From assembly GCF_023204875.1 (NCBI RefSeq), contig NZ_CP096247.1:1054001-1118000 (forward strand): a stretch of DNA of 64,000 bases, given 5' to 3'. Under the pieces are notes generated by a model. The model was not told the origin of the DNA. It was given only the letters and a program-made list of their open reading frames with translations, and did no database searches. Positions within the stretch are counted from its first letter, which is position 1; every line of letters begins with the position of its first letter. A program made the translations under genes and the position numbers. Positions 48,293 through 58,397 of this stretch are shown piece by piece. This stretch comes from Prevotella sp. E15-22. GTDB taxonomy: Bacteria; Bacteroidota; Bacteroidia; Bacteroidales; Bacteroidaceae.

Positions 48293-49072
48293 GTGAAAAT
48301 AAAACAAGTGCTGAGCGCCCTTGAACGATTCGCGCCCCTGCCGCTGCAGGAAAGTTGGGACAATGCTGGCCTGCAGATTGGATTAACAGAGGCGGAGGTT
48401 TCAGGGGCATTATTGTGTCTGGACGTTACTGAACAGGTAATCGACGAGGCTGTGGCAAAAGGCTGCAACCTGGTGGTGAGTCATCACCCCCTCCTGTTTC
48501 GCGGACTGAAGCAGGTGAGCGATGCCAATGATGTGCAACGCACTGTGCGTAAGGCCATTAAGCACGACGTCTGTGTCATCTCGATGCACACCAACCTGGA
48601 TAATGCCAAGGGTGGGGTGAACTTTAAGATGGCCGATAAACTGGGCGCCATGGTGCTCAACGGCGCTTGTGAAAATGACTCGCTGGAGAAAGTGCCCATG
48701 GTTGTGGCAGAACTGCCTGAGGCCCTCGACGCACGTCAGTTTGTGGCGCATGTGAAGCGTTGCTTCTCTGTGGAGTGCGCTCATTGCAACGAACTGCTTC
48801 AGCGTCCCATCAAAAAGGTGGCTATATGTGGCGGCGCAGCTGATTTTATGCTCGACGAGGCCATTGCAAGTGGTGCCGATGCCTTTATCACAGGCGAGAT
48901 GCACTATCACTCCTATTTCGGTCACGAGCAGGAGATTCAAATCTGCGTGATTGGTCACTACGAGAGTGAGCAGTTTACCTCTGAGATTTTCCGCGAGATC
49001 ATCGAAAAGGCATGCCCTGGTGTGGCGTGCCAGATTACTGAGACAAATACGAATCCAATTAAATATTATTAA
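48293..49072 (+). CDS. Nif3-like dinuclear metal-centre protein
   Basis: 259 residues from GTG 48293 (VKIKQVLSALERFAPLPLQESWDNAGLQIG, the usual N terminus). Metal ligands: the paired His in SHHPLLFRG, the His in SMHTNLDNA, and GEMHYHSYF and IGHYESEQFTSE at the C terminus. The family forms hexamers; its function is unsettled though it is often annotated as GTP cyclohydrolase 1 type 2. It lies three bases before the zinc-ribbon protein gene. Confidence 0.92.
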   Translation: MKIKQVLSALERFAPLPLQESWDNAGLQIGLTEAEVSGALLCLDVTEQVIDEAVAKGCNLVVSHHPLLFRGLKQVSDANDVQRTVRKAIKHDVCVISMHTNLDNAKGGVNFKMADKLGAMVLNGACENDSLEKVPMVVAELPEALDARQFVAHVKRCFSVECAHCNELLQRPIKKVAICGGAADFMLDEAIASGADAFITGEMHYHSYFGHEQEIQICVIGHYESEQFTSEIFREIIEKACPGVACQITETNTNPIKYY

Positions 49073-49075
49073 ATT

Positions 49076-49939
49076 ATGGCAAAGAAAGATCCTACAGATT
49101 TGTCAGTTGAAGAGAAACTGAAGACGCTCTTCCAGTTGCAGACGGCCCTCTCGGCCATCGACGAGAAGAAAGCCTTGCGTGGTGAACTTCCCCTGGAGGT
49201 AGAAGACCTGGAGGCTGAGATTGAGGGTCTGAACACGCGTGTTGAGCGCATTCAGGCCGAGGTGAATGATTTCGAGCGTGCCATCTCTCAGAAGAAGGCA
49301 GAGATTATCGAGGCTCAGAACAGTGTGGATCGCTACAAGCAGCAGTTGAACGAGGTTCGTAACAACCGCGAATACGACACACTGTCTAAGGAGATCGAGT
49401 TCCAGAGCCTGGAGATCGAGCTCTGCAATAAGAAGATTAACGAGGCACAGCGCCGCATTGCCGAGAAGCAGGAGGAACTGCAGGCCAACCAGAGCGTGAT
49501 GAACGACAAGCAGGGTGACCTGGACTTGAAGCGCAATGAGTTGGACGAGATCATGGAGGAGACTCGTGCTGAGGAGGATAAGCTCAAGGAGAAGGCTCAG
49601 GAGTTAGAGGCTAAGATTGAGCCCCGTTTGCTCACCTCGTTCAAGCGTATTCGCAAGAACGCTCGCAATGGTCTGGGTATCGTATACGTGCAGCGTGATG
49701 CCTGTGGTGGTTGCTTCAATAAGATTCCACCTCAGCGTCAGTTGGACATTAAGATGCACAAGAAGGTCATCGTTTGCGAGTACTGCGGTCGTATCCTCAT
49801 CGATCCTGAGTTGGCTGGTGTGAAGACTGAGAAGCCTGCTACTGAGGAGAAGAAGACCACACGTCGTCGTGCTGCTGGTGCCAGCGTTCGCAAGACTTCA
49901 AACTCGAAGCGCGCTACCGACGCTAACGACATGATTTAA
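49076..49939 (+). CDS. Coiled-coil protein with C4 zinc ribbon (DUF164-like)
   Basis: 287 residues. Residues about 20-180 form a long coiled-coil hairpin rich in Glu and Lys. The C-terminal zinc ribbon has RDACGGCFNKIPP and VCEYCGRILIDPEL, four cysteines, followed by a basic tail. The family is conserved beside nif3 in many bacteria; a role in translation quality or flagella has been proposed for relatives, not known here. Confidence 0.9.
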   Translation: MAKKDPTDLSVEEKLKTLFQLQTALSAIDEKKALRGELPLEVEDLEAEIEGLNTRVERIQAEVNDFERAISQKKAEIIEAQNSVDRYKQQLNEVRNNREYDTLSKEIEFQSLEIELCNKKINEAQRRIAEKQEELQANQSVMNDKQGDLDLKRNELDEIMEETRAEEDKLKEKAQELEAKIEPRLLTSFKRIRKNARNGLGIVYVQRDACGGCFNKIPPQRQLDIKMHKKVIVCEYCGRILIDPELAGVKTEKPATEEKKTTRRRAAGASVRKTSNSKRATDANDMI

Positions 49940-49994
49940 TAGCACGCTGATGCTGTCTGTCAGATAACAACGTCAGACGGTATGAAAACAATAA

Positions 49995-50027
49995 AGGTGA
50001 GAGACGCATTGTCTCTCACCTTTTTTT
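49995..50027 (+). terminator. Terminator after the zinc-ribbon gene
   Basis: AGGTGAGAGAC and GTCTCTCACCT with a five-base loop and seven T. Confidence 0.92.
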
Positions 50028-50030
50028 GTT

Positions 50031-50477
50031 TTATAGGGCGTTGTAATCAGGAATATCCTGCAGAAACGTGTAGGATTGCTGCTCATAGTCCATTTTGCAG
50101 CAGTAATGCTGAAGGCCATTCGAGATCACCAGATAATCCACGTGCAGCAGGTGGTTATACACCGTTATCTGATTGAACACCTGCTGGGTGATCTCAACCT
50201 GTGGCGCCTTGTATTCAATAATCATCTGTGGCTGCAAGGCATTATTATATAATATGGTGTCGCAGCGCAATTTCTTCTCGCCTACGCGCAATTCCACCTC
50301 GTTGGCCAGTAGTCCCTTGGGATAGCCCTTGTGCTCTGCAAGGAAATGTACGAAGTGCTGGCGTACCCATTCCTCTGGCGTCAGTGCCACGTATTTACAT
50401 CGCAGGAAATCGAAAATCTTCATCTTTCCTGCTTGCTCACGCAATTTTATATGAAATGTAGGGAGGTTTATTTCCAT
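50031..50477 (-). CDS. HsdR N-terminal-like PD-(D/E)xK nuclease-fold protein
   Basis: 148 residues. The segment EVELRVGEKKLRCDTILYNN plus MIIEYKAPQ gives the D...ExK nuclease core seen in the N-terminal domain of type I restriction HsdR. It has no helicase and no HsdM/HsdS neighbours, and stand-alone versions are common in Bacteroidetes. ATG 50477 is chosen since the minus promoter is at 50500-50508. Confidence 0.85.
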   Translation of the reverse strand: MEINLPTFHIKLREQAGKMKIFDFLRCKYVALTPEEWVRQHFVHFLAEHKGYPKGLLANEVELRVGEKKLRCDTILYNNALQPQMIIEYKAPQVEITQQVFNQITVYNHLLHVDYLVISNGLQHYCCKMDYEQQSYTFLQDIPDYNAL

Positions 50478-50485
50478 TTTTTTAT

Positions 50486-50509
50486 GTACCTTTGCAGATG
50501 CAAAGGTAC
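50486..50509. promoter_or_regulatory. Perfect palindrome carrying back-to-back -7 boxes
   Basis: GTACCTTTGCA, GA, TGCAAAGGTAC: each strand reads a consensus -7 box TACCTTTGC, so one palindrome serves both the HsdR-like gene (left) and holA (right). Confidence 0.8.
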
Positions 50510-50604
50510 GAATAAGCGAGTTAAAATGCAAATTCTATTTGCATTTTCCGAGCGAAAGTACCTAAAAACAGAGTTTAAAGTTACTAATTCTCTTTCAATC
50601 AACA

Positions 50605-51633
50605 ATGGCAGAAACCAAAAATGTGACTTATAGCTCCATTATGAAGGAGTTGCAGAGCGGTCAGTATCGCCCTGTGTATTATCTGATGGGCGACGAGTCG
50701 TACTATATCGATAAGATTTGCGATTATATTGCTGAGCATGCACTACAGCCTGAGGAGCGCGACTTCAATCAAACAATCTTCTTTGGAAGTGACGTAACTG
50801 CTTCGCAAGTGGCCGATGCTGCCCGTCGCTATCCCATGATGGCCGAAAGGCAGGTGGTGATCGTGAAAGAGGCGCAGAATTTGAAGAATACAGATGCGCT
50901 GGAGAAGTATATGAAACAGCCGCTGCCAAGCACTGTGCTCGTGATTTGCCACAAAAACGGTAAGATTGACGGGCGTAAACGCGACTATGTGAAGGCTGTT
51001 CAGCAAGCTGGCATCCTGTTTGAGAGTCAGAAATTGCGCGAGCGCGACCTGCCTGTTTTCATTGAGAATTATGCTAAGCAGAAGGACGCATCCATTGATC
51101 CAAAATCCACGCAACTCATTGCCGATGCCATTGGCGCAGATCTGAGTCGACTGACAAGCGAACTCGATAAGGTGCTCATCAGTCTGCCGGAAAACAACAA
51201 ACGCATCACACCCCAGGTGGTGGAAGACCAAATAGGGGTGAGCAAGGATTTTAATGGTTTTGAGCTTCGCGATGCCATCGTCAACAGAAATGTGTTCAAA
51301 GCAAACCAGATAATCAACTATTTTGACAAGAATCCAAAGGCTGGTAGTCTCTACTCATTTCTCCCAATGCTCTTTAATTACTTCCAGAATTTATTAATTG
51401 CCTGGTATTCTCCCAATAGAGGCAGTCAGGAGGCTGTTGCTGACTGGTTAGAATTGCGATCTCCATGGGCAGCGAAGGACTACATGACTGGCATGAGAAA
51501 TTTCTCTGCGATGAAATCGATGCAGATAATTTCCAAACTACGCGAAATTGATGCCAAAAGTAAGGGTTTGGATAACCCAAATACCCCTCCAGAAGAGCTC
51601 ATGAAGGAACTTATATTTTACATATTGCACTAA
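50605..51633 (+). CDS. holA: DNA polymerase III delta subunit
   Basis: 342 residues. It starts MAETKNVTYSSIMKELQSGQ and RPVYYLMGDESYYIDKICDYI, a typical HolA N terminus; the central part DLSRLTSELDKVLISLPENN is the helical lid. HolA opens the beta clamp in the clamp loader. A weak terminator follows the stop. Confidence 0.94.
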   Translation: MAETKNVTYSSIMKELQSGQYRPVYYLMGDESYYIDKICDYIAEHALQPEERDFNQTIFFGSDVTASQVADAARRYPMMAERQVVIVKEAQNLKNTDALEKYMKQPLPSTVLVICHKNGKIDGRKRDYVKAVQQAGILFESQKLRERDLPVFIENYAKQKDASIDPKSTQLIADAIGADLSRLTSELDKVLISLPENNKRITPQVVEDQIGVSKDFNGFELRDAIVNRNVFKANQIINYFDKNPKAGSLYSFLPMLFNYFQNLLIAWYSPNRGSQEAVADWLELRSPWAAKDYMTGMRNFSAMKSMQIISKLREIDAKSKGLDNPNTPPEELMKELIFYILH

Positions 51634-51660
51634 AAGGGCTGTTTTTTAGTCCTTTTTTTA
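51633..51660 (+). terminator. Terminator after holA
   Basis: AAAGGGCT and AGTCCTTT pair around six T, followed by more T. Confidence 0.7.
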
Positions 51661-52404
51661 TCTAGAATGGGTACTCGCCAGAGTACCTTTTTTTAGGCCT
51701 AAGTGCCTGTATTTATAGGCAGTTAGCTCAAAATAACTACCCTCATATTTTAAAAATTTCGAGCTTCTCGACCGCTCGCTCAGAATTTTTAAGCTATGGC
51801 AAAATAGCCATTTTTCGCCCGCTTCAAATTTAGTGTTAACGTTTATTATGATTTATGAATTTGAAGTTTGAAAGTTTAAAGTTTTAAAATGCTAATGGAA
51901 AACAAGTGGTATTTATGTTTTAAAACGTAAACTCATTGAATTTGATGTTTTAAAGTTTAAAATATTAAAAGTTTAATTTGTTGATTTAAAACATTGAATG
52001 CATAAATATAAAACTACATTTTTAAATATTTATATTATTAAAAATCAAATAGTTAGCATGCATATATACAAGTAAAACACCTTTTTATCCTTCTATTACC
52101 TGAATATGGCCTTTTTAACGAATCCGTTGGTTTATAGCGTGTTCAGACCTTTAAACGCCTTTAAAAATATGAATATATCCCCTAAAAATCTCCCTATTTA
52201 TACCTATAAAACATTGAAGACCAATCAAATACGCATTATTTCTTATATTCCTGTTTAACAGTATTAAATTCTTAATATTAAAATATATGAATGTAAACCT
52301 TGAAAACTCACCTTTATCGTTTTAATTTCACAAATTTAAAATAGAAAATTTAAAGTTTAATATCATAAATTTCTCTTTAAAAATTTGCATGGTTCAATTT
52401 TTTG
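51661..52404. other. AT-rich gene-free region
   Basis: About 740 bases, very AT-rich, with repeated TTTAAAGTTTAAA / AAAGTTTAAAAT motifs and one small ATGGC/GCCAT hairpin near 51796-51812. No gene, tRNA or clear DnaA box seen. A fragment ATTTGAAGTTTGAAAGTT and others suggest low-complexity slippage. Confidence 0.6.
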
Positions 52405-52420
52405 GTTTACCTTTGTAAAC
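52405..52420 (+). promoter_or_regulatory. Promoter of the Xre regulator gene within a small palindrome
   Basis: GTTTAC CTTT GTAAAC: a perfect six-base inverted repeat that contains the -7 box TACCTTTG (52408-52415). This is a natural autoregulator site. Confidence 0.6.
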
Positions 52421-52467
52421 TGAATGTAAAACGCTCCCCTAGGGGCCAAAAACCACTTGATTAGCAG

Positions 52468-52977
52468 ATGAAGGACAGAATCAGACAGATTATGGAGGCG
52501 CAACACATGACCCAACAAGTGTTCGCAACTTACATTGGTACGACACCAGCCACCCTTAGTGGCATCTTTAACGATCGCACTCGCCCCACCATTAACATCA
52601 TAGAAAACATCAAAAAGAAATTCCCTGACATTAGCCTCGAATGGTTGATGTTTGGCATAGGTGATATGTTCCAGTCATCCTCTACCCCCCAGAAGGATGC
52701 CTCTGATGAGGATAATAATGGCCTTTTCACCCCTCAATCGGTAGAAGAATCGACCCTCGATTTTGACATGCCTTCGTCTCCTACCCCTCAAAATCCTCTT
52801 TTTAAGTCGCAAAATGTGCATTCAGCACCCTCTTACAATAATAGTGTAAGAAATACACGACCCGAAATTGTTCGAGAAGAGGTAAGAATAGTTGACAAAC
52901 CTGCCCGTCGCGTCACTGAAATTCGTGTGTATTATGACGATCAGACCTGGGAGAGCTTTGTGCCAGCAAAGAAATAG
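52468..52977 (+). CDS. Xre-family helix-turn-helix regulator
   Basis: 169 residues. The HTH is at the N terminus: RQIMEAQHMTQQVFATYIGT followed by TPATLSGIFNDRTRPT. A linker rich in Ser, Pro and Gln follows, then a short C-terminal domain (VTEIRVYYDDQTWESFVPAKK). It likely binds DNA as a dimer; the palindromic promoter upstream suggests self-control. The targets are unknown. Confidence 0.88.
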   Translation: MKDRIRQIMEAQHMTQQVFATYIGTTPATLSGIFNDRTRPTINIIENIKKKFPDISLEWLMFGIGDMFQSSSTPQKDASDEDNNGLFTPQSVEESTLDFDMPSSPTPQNPLFKSQNVHSAPSYNNSVRNTRPEIVREEVRIVDKPARRVTEIRVYYDDQTWESFVPAKK

Positions 52978-53052
52978 AATACCCCTTTACTTTACTATCA
53001 ATTTATAGAATCGCTGCGAGGAAAGGCCAAATTTGTTTTTGGCTTTTCTTCT

Positions 53053-53229
53053 TTTTTTCGTAACTCTGGCTTCGCCCAAGTTACTGCGTCTCGGCAAAAA
53101 AAGAAATTAATTTCTTTGTTTTGCTCTCGACTTTTTCGTAACTTTGGCTTCGCCCAAGTTACTGCGTCTCGGCAAAAAAAGAAATTAATTTCTTTGTTTT
53201 GCTCTCGACTTTTTCGTAACTTTGCACCC
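53053..53229. repeat. 78-base tandem repeat with promoter at its end
   Basis: Two complete 78-base units (GTAACT at 53060, 53138 and 53216). Each holds TTCGCCCAAGTTACTGCG, then AGAAATTAATTTCT (palindrome) and ends TCTCGACTTTTTCGTAACT. The third start continues as TAACTTTGCACC, a -7 box. A single unit lies inverted at 61591-61680. Confidence 0.92.
53217..53225 (+). promoter_or_regulatory. -7 box of pyrK within the 78-base repeat
   Basis: TAACTTTGC, 31 bases before ATG 53257. The earlier units of the repeat have TAACTCTGG and TAACTTTGG at this place. Confidence 0.75.
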
Positions 53230-53256
53230 AATTATAATCATATATAATAAGGTGTA

Positions 53257-54072
53257 ATGAAAAAACATATCCTAGACTTGACTGTGAGGTCTGTGGAGCG
53301 AGTACACGAGCGTTACGTACTGATCAAGTTGACTCAGTCGGCTGCGCTGCCCCCCATGAACCCTGGTCAGTTTGTAGAGGTGCGTGTTGATGGCTCTTCA
53401 TCAACCTTCCTGCGCCGCCCCATTTCCATTCATTTCGTAGATTACCAGAACAACGAGCTGTGGCTGCTTGTGGCCTGCGTGGGCGATGGTACGCGTCGCA
53501 TGGCCGAGCTTCAGGCTGGCGATACGCTGAACTGCGTGCTGCCCCTGGGCAATGGCTTTTCGCTGCCTGCTACTGCCCCTGCCGTTGGCAAGTCATGGCA
53601 AAAGGTTTTGCTCACTGGCGGAGGCGTTGGCGTGGCCCCATTGCTCTATCTGGGCAAGGTACTCAAGGACCAGGGCGTCGAGCCTACGTTCCTCCTGGGC
53701 GCCCGTTCTGCCAAGGATCTGCTGATGCTTAGCGAGTTCCAGAAATACGGTCGTGTGCTGGTCACCACTGAAGACGGTACCATGGGCGAGAAAGGCTTCG
53801 TCACCAATCACAGCGTGCTTCAGCAAGAGACGTTCGACATGATCCAGGTGTGTGGTCCCACGCCTATGATGAAGGCTGTGGCGCGCTATGCCCACGAGAA
53901 GCACATTTGCTGCGAGGTGTCGCTCGAAAATCTGATGGCCTGTGGCCTGGGCGCCTGTCTCTGCTGCGTTGAGAAGGTGAAGGCCGATGCAGACGCCTCT
54001 GTGGCAACGAATGTGTGTGTATGCAAGGAAGGACCCGTATTTAATATCAATCGATTGTTATGGCAAAATTAG
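53257..54072 (+). CDS. pyrK: Dihydroorotate dehydrogenase electron-transfer subunit
   Basis: 271 residues. FAD site [16 protein letters not shown]-binding [12 protein letters not shown]; a 2Fe-2S site near [16 protein letters not shown] and the later CVC. It passes electrons from the PyrD FMN to NAD+. It overlaps pyrD by 13 bases, so the two are translationally coupled. Confidence 0.95.
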   Translation: MKKHILDLTVRSVERVHERYVLIKLTQSAALPPMNPGQFVEVRVDGSSSTFLRRPISIHFVDYQNNELWLLVACVGDGTRRMAELQAGDTLNCVLPLGNGFSLPATAPAVGKSWQKVLLTGGGVGVAPLLYLGKVLKDQGVEPTFLLGARSAKDLLMLSEFQKYGRVLVTTEDGTMGEKGFVTNHSVLQQETFDMIQVCGPTPMMKAVARYAHEKHICCEVSLENLMACGLGACLCCVEKVKADADASVATNVCVCKEGPVFNINRLLWQN

Positions 54073-54968
54073 AAGTAAATATAGGCGCACTCCAGCTGAA
54101 GAATCCTGTGATGACCGCCTCTGGGACATTTGGCTATGGTCTTGAGTTTCAGGACTTTGTAGATCTCAGCGAGATTGGTGGCATCATTGTGAAGGGCACC
54201 ACGTTGAAGCCTCGCGAGGGCAACGACTATCCACGCATGGCCGAGACCCCTCAGGGCATGCTCAACTGTGTGGGACTCCAGAATAAGGGTGTCGACTATT
54301 TCTGCGAGCACATCTATCCCCAGCTGTTGCCCACTGGCGGTAATTATATCGTCAACGTAAGTGGCTCTTCACCAGAAGATTACGCCGAGTGTGCAGCCCG
54401 TGTCGACGCTTTGGACCATATCCAGGCCATCGAGTTGAACATCTCGTGCCCCAACGTGAAAGATGGTGGCATGGCCTTTGGCGTCACCTGTGCAGGAGCT
54501 TCCAGCGTGGTGAAAGCCGTACGTCAGGCCTATCACAAGACCCTCATCGTGAAGCTCTCGCCCAACGTCACCGATATCACAGAGATTGCCCGTGCCGTCG
54601 AGGCCGAGGGAGCCGACAGCGTGAGTCTGATCAACACCCTGATGGGCATGGCCGTCGATATTGAGAAGCGCAAGAAGACCCTGTCTATTGGCACTGGCGG
54701 ACTGAGTGGCCCTTGTGTAAAACCCGTTGCCCTGCGCATGGTCCATCAGGTGGCCAAGGCAGTAAAAATCCCCGTTATAGGTCTGGGAGGCATCAGCACG
54801 GCCAAGGACGCCATCGAGTTTCTGATGTGTGGTGCCACGGCCATTGAGATAGGCACAGCCAACTTCCTCGACCCATCCGTCACCATCAAGGTGCGCGATG
54901 GCATCAACGAGTGGCTCGACAGTCATGGCGTGGCCGATGTCAACGATATTATAGGAGCTATTCAGTAG
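54060..54968 (+). CDS. pyrD: Dihydroorotate dehydrogenase, class 1B catalytic subunit
   Basis: 302 residues. FMN and substrate motifs: [23 protein letters not shown], the active Cys in [36 protein letters not shown]. It oxidises dihydroorotate to orotate in pyrimidine synthesis with PyrK. Confidence 0.96.
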   Translation: MAKLEVNIGALQLKNPVMTASGTFGYGLEFQDFVDLSEIGGIIVKGTTLKPREGNDYPRMAETPQGMLNCVGLQNKGVDYFCEHIYPQLLPTGGNYIVNVSGSSPEDYAECAARVDALDHIQAIELNISCPNVKDGGMAFGVTCAGASSVVKAVRQAYHKTLIVKLSPNVTDITEIARAVEAEGADSVSLINTLMGMAVDIEKRKKTLSIGTGGLSGPCVKPVALRMVHQVAKAVKIPVIGLGGISTAKDAIEFLMCGATAIEIGTANFLDPSVTIKVRDGINEWLDSHGVADVNDIIGAIQ

Positions 54969-55085
54969 CTCCTATTTTTTTTCCAATAATTATAGGTGTT
55001 TTATCAATATTAAAAGCGGTATATGCAGATAATACCGTAGTTTTGCCATGAAATAACGACTAAAAACAAAAAAGACAATAGAAAT

Positions 55086-58000
55086 ATGAACTCTAACAAA
55101 TTCTTTGTGGGGCTTGCTCTGTCGGCTATGTGCCTGACGGCCACTGCTCAACAGCTTGCCTTTCCAGGCGCTCAAGGCTGGGGCAGATACGCTACAGGCG
55201 GTCGCACAGGCACCGTTTATCACGTTACGAATCTCAACGACAAAGGCACAGGCTCCCTGCGCGATGCTGTGAGTCAGCCCAATCGCATTGTTGTTTTCGA
55301 CGTCTCAGGCGTCATCCGCATCAACTCGCGCATCACGTTTGCCAAGAACCTCTACGTGGCTGGTCAGACAGCCCCAGGCGAGGGCGTCACCGTCTATGGC
55401 GATGGCGTAAGTTTCTCAGGCGCCGATAATATTATCGTGCGCTATATGCGCTTCCGTATGGGCGCTGTGGGCACCAAGGACAAGGACGCTGGCGGCATTG
55501 CCAATGGCCAGAACATGATCTTCGACCACTGCTCCTTTTCGTGGGGCCAGGACGAGAATTTTTCCGTCAACTGGGACAATAAAGGCACGGCACCCAAGAA
55601 TATCACCCTGATGAACAGTATCGTGGGGCAGGGCCTGATGACCCATTCGGCTGGTGGACTGATGCAGGGCGACAACATCACGCTCTATCGCATCCTGCTG
55701 GTCGACAACTCCACACGTAATTTCAAGGTGAAAGGCATCAACCAATATGTCAACAACCTCGTTTACAACTGGAAGAACTACGCCTATAACATGGGAGGCG
55801 ACAGCGAGGGCGAGTCGTTTGCCAATATCGAGTCGAACCTCTTTGTCAACGGTCCTGACGGAGGTGGCAACTGCCTGGACGGTGGCAATGCCAAGTTTCA
55901 TTTCTATGGCACTGACAACTGGCAGGACGCCAATCGCGACGGCCAACTCAATCCCACTGAGTTTACAGCCAACGGTGGAGGCGATCGCCAGTCAACCCCC
56001 TACGCCTATCCAGCTTTGGAGAAATGGTCAGCGCGCGACCTCGCAGAGAAACTCCTGCCCGATGTGGGCGCCTCGCTGCCTTATCGCGACCTGGCCGATT
56101 GCTATATGATTGACGAAGTACGCTCGTTTGGCCAGAAAGGAAAACTCATCACCAACGAGAACGAACTGCCCATCGGCGTGCCCACCCAGTGGTCGTGGTT
56201 CCAGGGTCAGAAACCCACGGACACCGATAACGACGGCATGCCCGACTGGTGGGAAGAGGCCAACGGCACCAACAAGAGTGCCAACGACGCCATGGTGATG
56301 GCCGACAATGGCTATGCCAACATCGAAAACTACATCAACAGCATCACCAAGGCCAATCGTGAGTTCTTCCTGCGCGCCCCCTTGCTCTTGAATCTCGAGG
56401 CATCCACCCCCAACAGTCTCTCCCTTGCCTGGAGCGACTTCACAGACGATGAAGACGGCTTTATCGTCGAGATCCAGCAGAATGGCCAGTTTGTCGAGGT
56501 AGGGCGCACCACAGCCTCGCAGTTCCTCGTCACCACAGCTGATTTCCCCCTCACAGCCGCCTCCACCTATCAGGTGCGCGTCTGCGCCTATCAGGGCGAC
56601 CAGAAGTCAGCCTATACCCCAGCACTCACCGTGAAGACCCGTCCAGAGCAGACCGACCTCATCGATATCGACACCTTCACAGGCCAGGGCGAGGGCGAAT
56701 GGCTCATCAATCCCACGTCCGACGAGGTGATCACCCTTAGCGCCCCCACCCAGAAGACAGCCGTTGTGGTGCGTTCCGATGCCCACGTCACCCTCGATGG
56801 CGAAGGCTATATCAGTGGTCCTGCCTCGATGAACAAAGGTGGCGAAGGCACCCTCAGCGTCCTCACGGCCCAGCACTACGAGGGACCCACCGTGCTCCAT
56901 CGCGGCACCTACGAGTTCTCTGTGCTCAAGAACGGCGAGCAGCCCAGCGGCCTTGGCATGAGTCAGGAGTTTGCCCAAAACTGGGTGATGGATGGCGGCA
57001 CCTATCGCTATACAGGCGCCACCACAACCACCAACCGCTCGGCCCGTCTCTACGACAACACCACCTTTGCCGTGGCCACCAAGAGCAGTGTGGTCACCAT
57101 GAACGGCAGCATCGAGGGCACAGGCAATCTGATCATCGACGGTCAGGGCACGGTGGGCGTCAACACCCCCAACTTCTTCAAGTATAATGGCAACCTCGTG
57201 ATGCGTGGCGGCACCCTCAAACTCAACAATCGCGAGATTTCCGAGGCAGGCCTTGGCACAGCCTCGAAGCTCGTTGTTCAGGGCGGCCTCTTTACTACTG
57301 TGGGCAAGAACGAGGGCAATATCACCTATAATTTCCCCATCGAGGTGCCAGAGGGCGCCAACGGCACTGTCGACTTCGACCTCTGGAACACCAACAAGTG
57401 TCGTGTCTCAGGTCAGGGCACGCTCACGTGGAATGTGCACTACGTGCGCGAGTATATCGAAGGCAACTGGGACAGCTTCACAGGCCGACTCATTGTCAAG
57501 GGCACAGGCAATGCCGGCTCCAGTCAGTTTGCCATCCGCAATGGCGCAGGCATCAAGAATGGTGTGCTCACCCTCAAGGGCAATGCAGCCGTGCATGGCG
57601 CCAAGACCAACGTCACCTATTATCTTGGTGGCCTCTCAGGCGATGGCAGTACCGTGCTGGCAGGCTTCGACGTGAAGAAGGCAGGCACAGGCAAGTGGGT
57701 TGTGGGAGGCGCTAATACCGATGAGACCTTCCGAGGCATCATCAATAACAACGACCAGGCCAACTCGCACCCAGGCACCACCTCCATCGAGAAACAAGGT
57801 TCAGGCGACTGGCGACTCACGGGCAGCAACAGCTATGGCGGCACCACCGTGGTCAGCAAGGGTCGACTCATTATCAACGGCAATCACACGGGTACAGGTG
57901 CCATCACCGTGCGCTCAGGCGCCATCCTCGCAGGTCGAGGCACCCTCGCAGGCGCAGTCACCCTTCAGAGTGGAGCCATCCTCCAGGTGGGCGACACCCT

Positions 58001-58397
58001 GGCCACCGATAAGGGACTCACCCTCAAGGGTGGCCTGAAGATTCAGAGTGGCGCCATCCTCCAGTTGAACGACCGTATGGCTGCTGTCGAGCGCACCGTG
58101 GGCAGCACCCTCAAGGTCTTCACTGGCACAGCCACAGGCACCTTTGCGCAGATCATTCCAGCCACCCCAGGCGAAGGCCTCCGTTGGGACACCTCCGAGC
58201 TCTATTCAAAGGGCACCCTGCGCGTGGCCGACGATGCCAACGCCATCCAGACCGCCTCTCATGCAAGTGCCATGAGCACAGTCTATTACACGCTGTCTGG
58301 CCATAGGGTGGGGCATCCTCGCAGTGGTTGTCTCTACCTGATGCGCACCACCGATGCTCAGGGCAACACCACCCAGCGCAAGGTTCTATTTCGCTGA
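55086..58397 (+). CDS. Large secreted pectate-lyase-like beta-helix protein
   Basis: 1103 residues. Signal peptide MNSNKFFVGLALSAMCLTATAQ. Residues about 25-360 are a right-handed beta-helix of the pectate lyase superfamily (GWGRYATGGRTGTVYHVTNL; VRYMRFRMGA; FDHCSFSWGQDENFS). A calcium-type segment DTDNDGMPDWWEEANGTN follows near 378-396, then a fibronectin-III-like domain (about 430-520), then about 500 residues of autotransporter-passenger-like repeats rich in Gly, Thr and Asn (GGTLKLNNREI; GNTHTG-type turns). The end (YYTLSGHRVGHPRSGCLYLM to RKVLFR) resembles a Prevotella secretion tail. It would cut homogalacturonan or a related polymer outside the cell. Catalytic residues were not confirmed. 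Codons ending in C are more frequent than in neighbours. Confidence 0.82.
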   Translation: MNSNKFFVGLALSAMCLTATAQQLAFPGAQGWGRYATGGRTGTVYHVTNLNDKGTGSLRDAVSQPNRIVVFDVSGVIRINSRITFAKNLYVAGQTAPGEGVTVYGDGVSFSGADNIIVRYMRFRMGAVGTKDKDAGGIANGQNMIFDHCSFSWGQDENFSVNWDNKGTAPKNITLMNSIVGQGLMTHSAGGLMQGDNITLYRILLVDNSTRNFKVKGINQYVNNLVYNWKNYAYNMGGDSEGESFANIESNLFVNGPDGGGNCLDGGNAKFHFYGTDNWQDANRDGQLNPTEFTANGGGDRQSTPYAYPALEKWSARDLAEKLLPDVGASLPYRDLADCYMIDEVRSFGQKGKLITNENELPIGVPTQWSWFQGQKPTDTDNDGMPDWWEEANGTNKSANDAMVMADNGYANIENYINSITKANREFFLRAPLLLNLEASTPNSLSLAWSDFTDDEDGFIVEIQQNGQFVEVGRTTASQFLVTTADFPLTAASTYQVRVCAYQGDQKSAYTPALTVKTRPEQTDLIDIDTFTGQGEGEWLINPTSDEVITLSAPTQKTAVVVRSDAHVTLDGEGYISGPASMNKGGEGTLSVLTAQHYEGPTVLHRGTYEFSVLKNGEQPSGLGMSQEFAQNWVMDGGTYRYTGATTTTNRSARLYDNTTFAVATKSSVVTMNGSIEGTGNLIIDGQGTVGVNTPNFFKYNGNLVMRGGTLKLNNREISEAGLGTASKLVVQGGLFTTVGKNEGNITYNFPIEVPEGANGTVDFDLWNTNKCRVSGQGTLTWNVHYVREYIEGNWDSFTGRLIVKGTGNAGSSQFAIRNGAGIKNGVLTLKGNAAVHGAKTNVTYYLGGLSGDGSTVLAGFDVKKAGTGKWVVGGANTDETFRGIINNNDQANSHPGTTSIEKQGSGDWRLTGSNSYGGTTVVSKGRLIINGNHTGTGAITVRSGAILAGRGTLAGAVTLQSGAILQVGDTLATDKGLTLKGGLKIQSGAILQLNDRMAAVERTVGSTLKVFTGTATGTFAQIIPATPGEGLRWDTSELYSKGTLRVADDANAIQTASHASAMSTVYYTLSGHRVGHPRSGCLYLMRTTDAQGNTTQRKVLFR

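Noticed and set aside
51661..52404. Replication origin
   Set aside because: The region is AT-rich and beside holA, but I found no DnaA boxes (TTATCCACA type) and no dnaA, dnaN or gidA neighbours.
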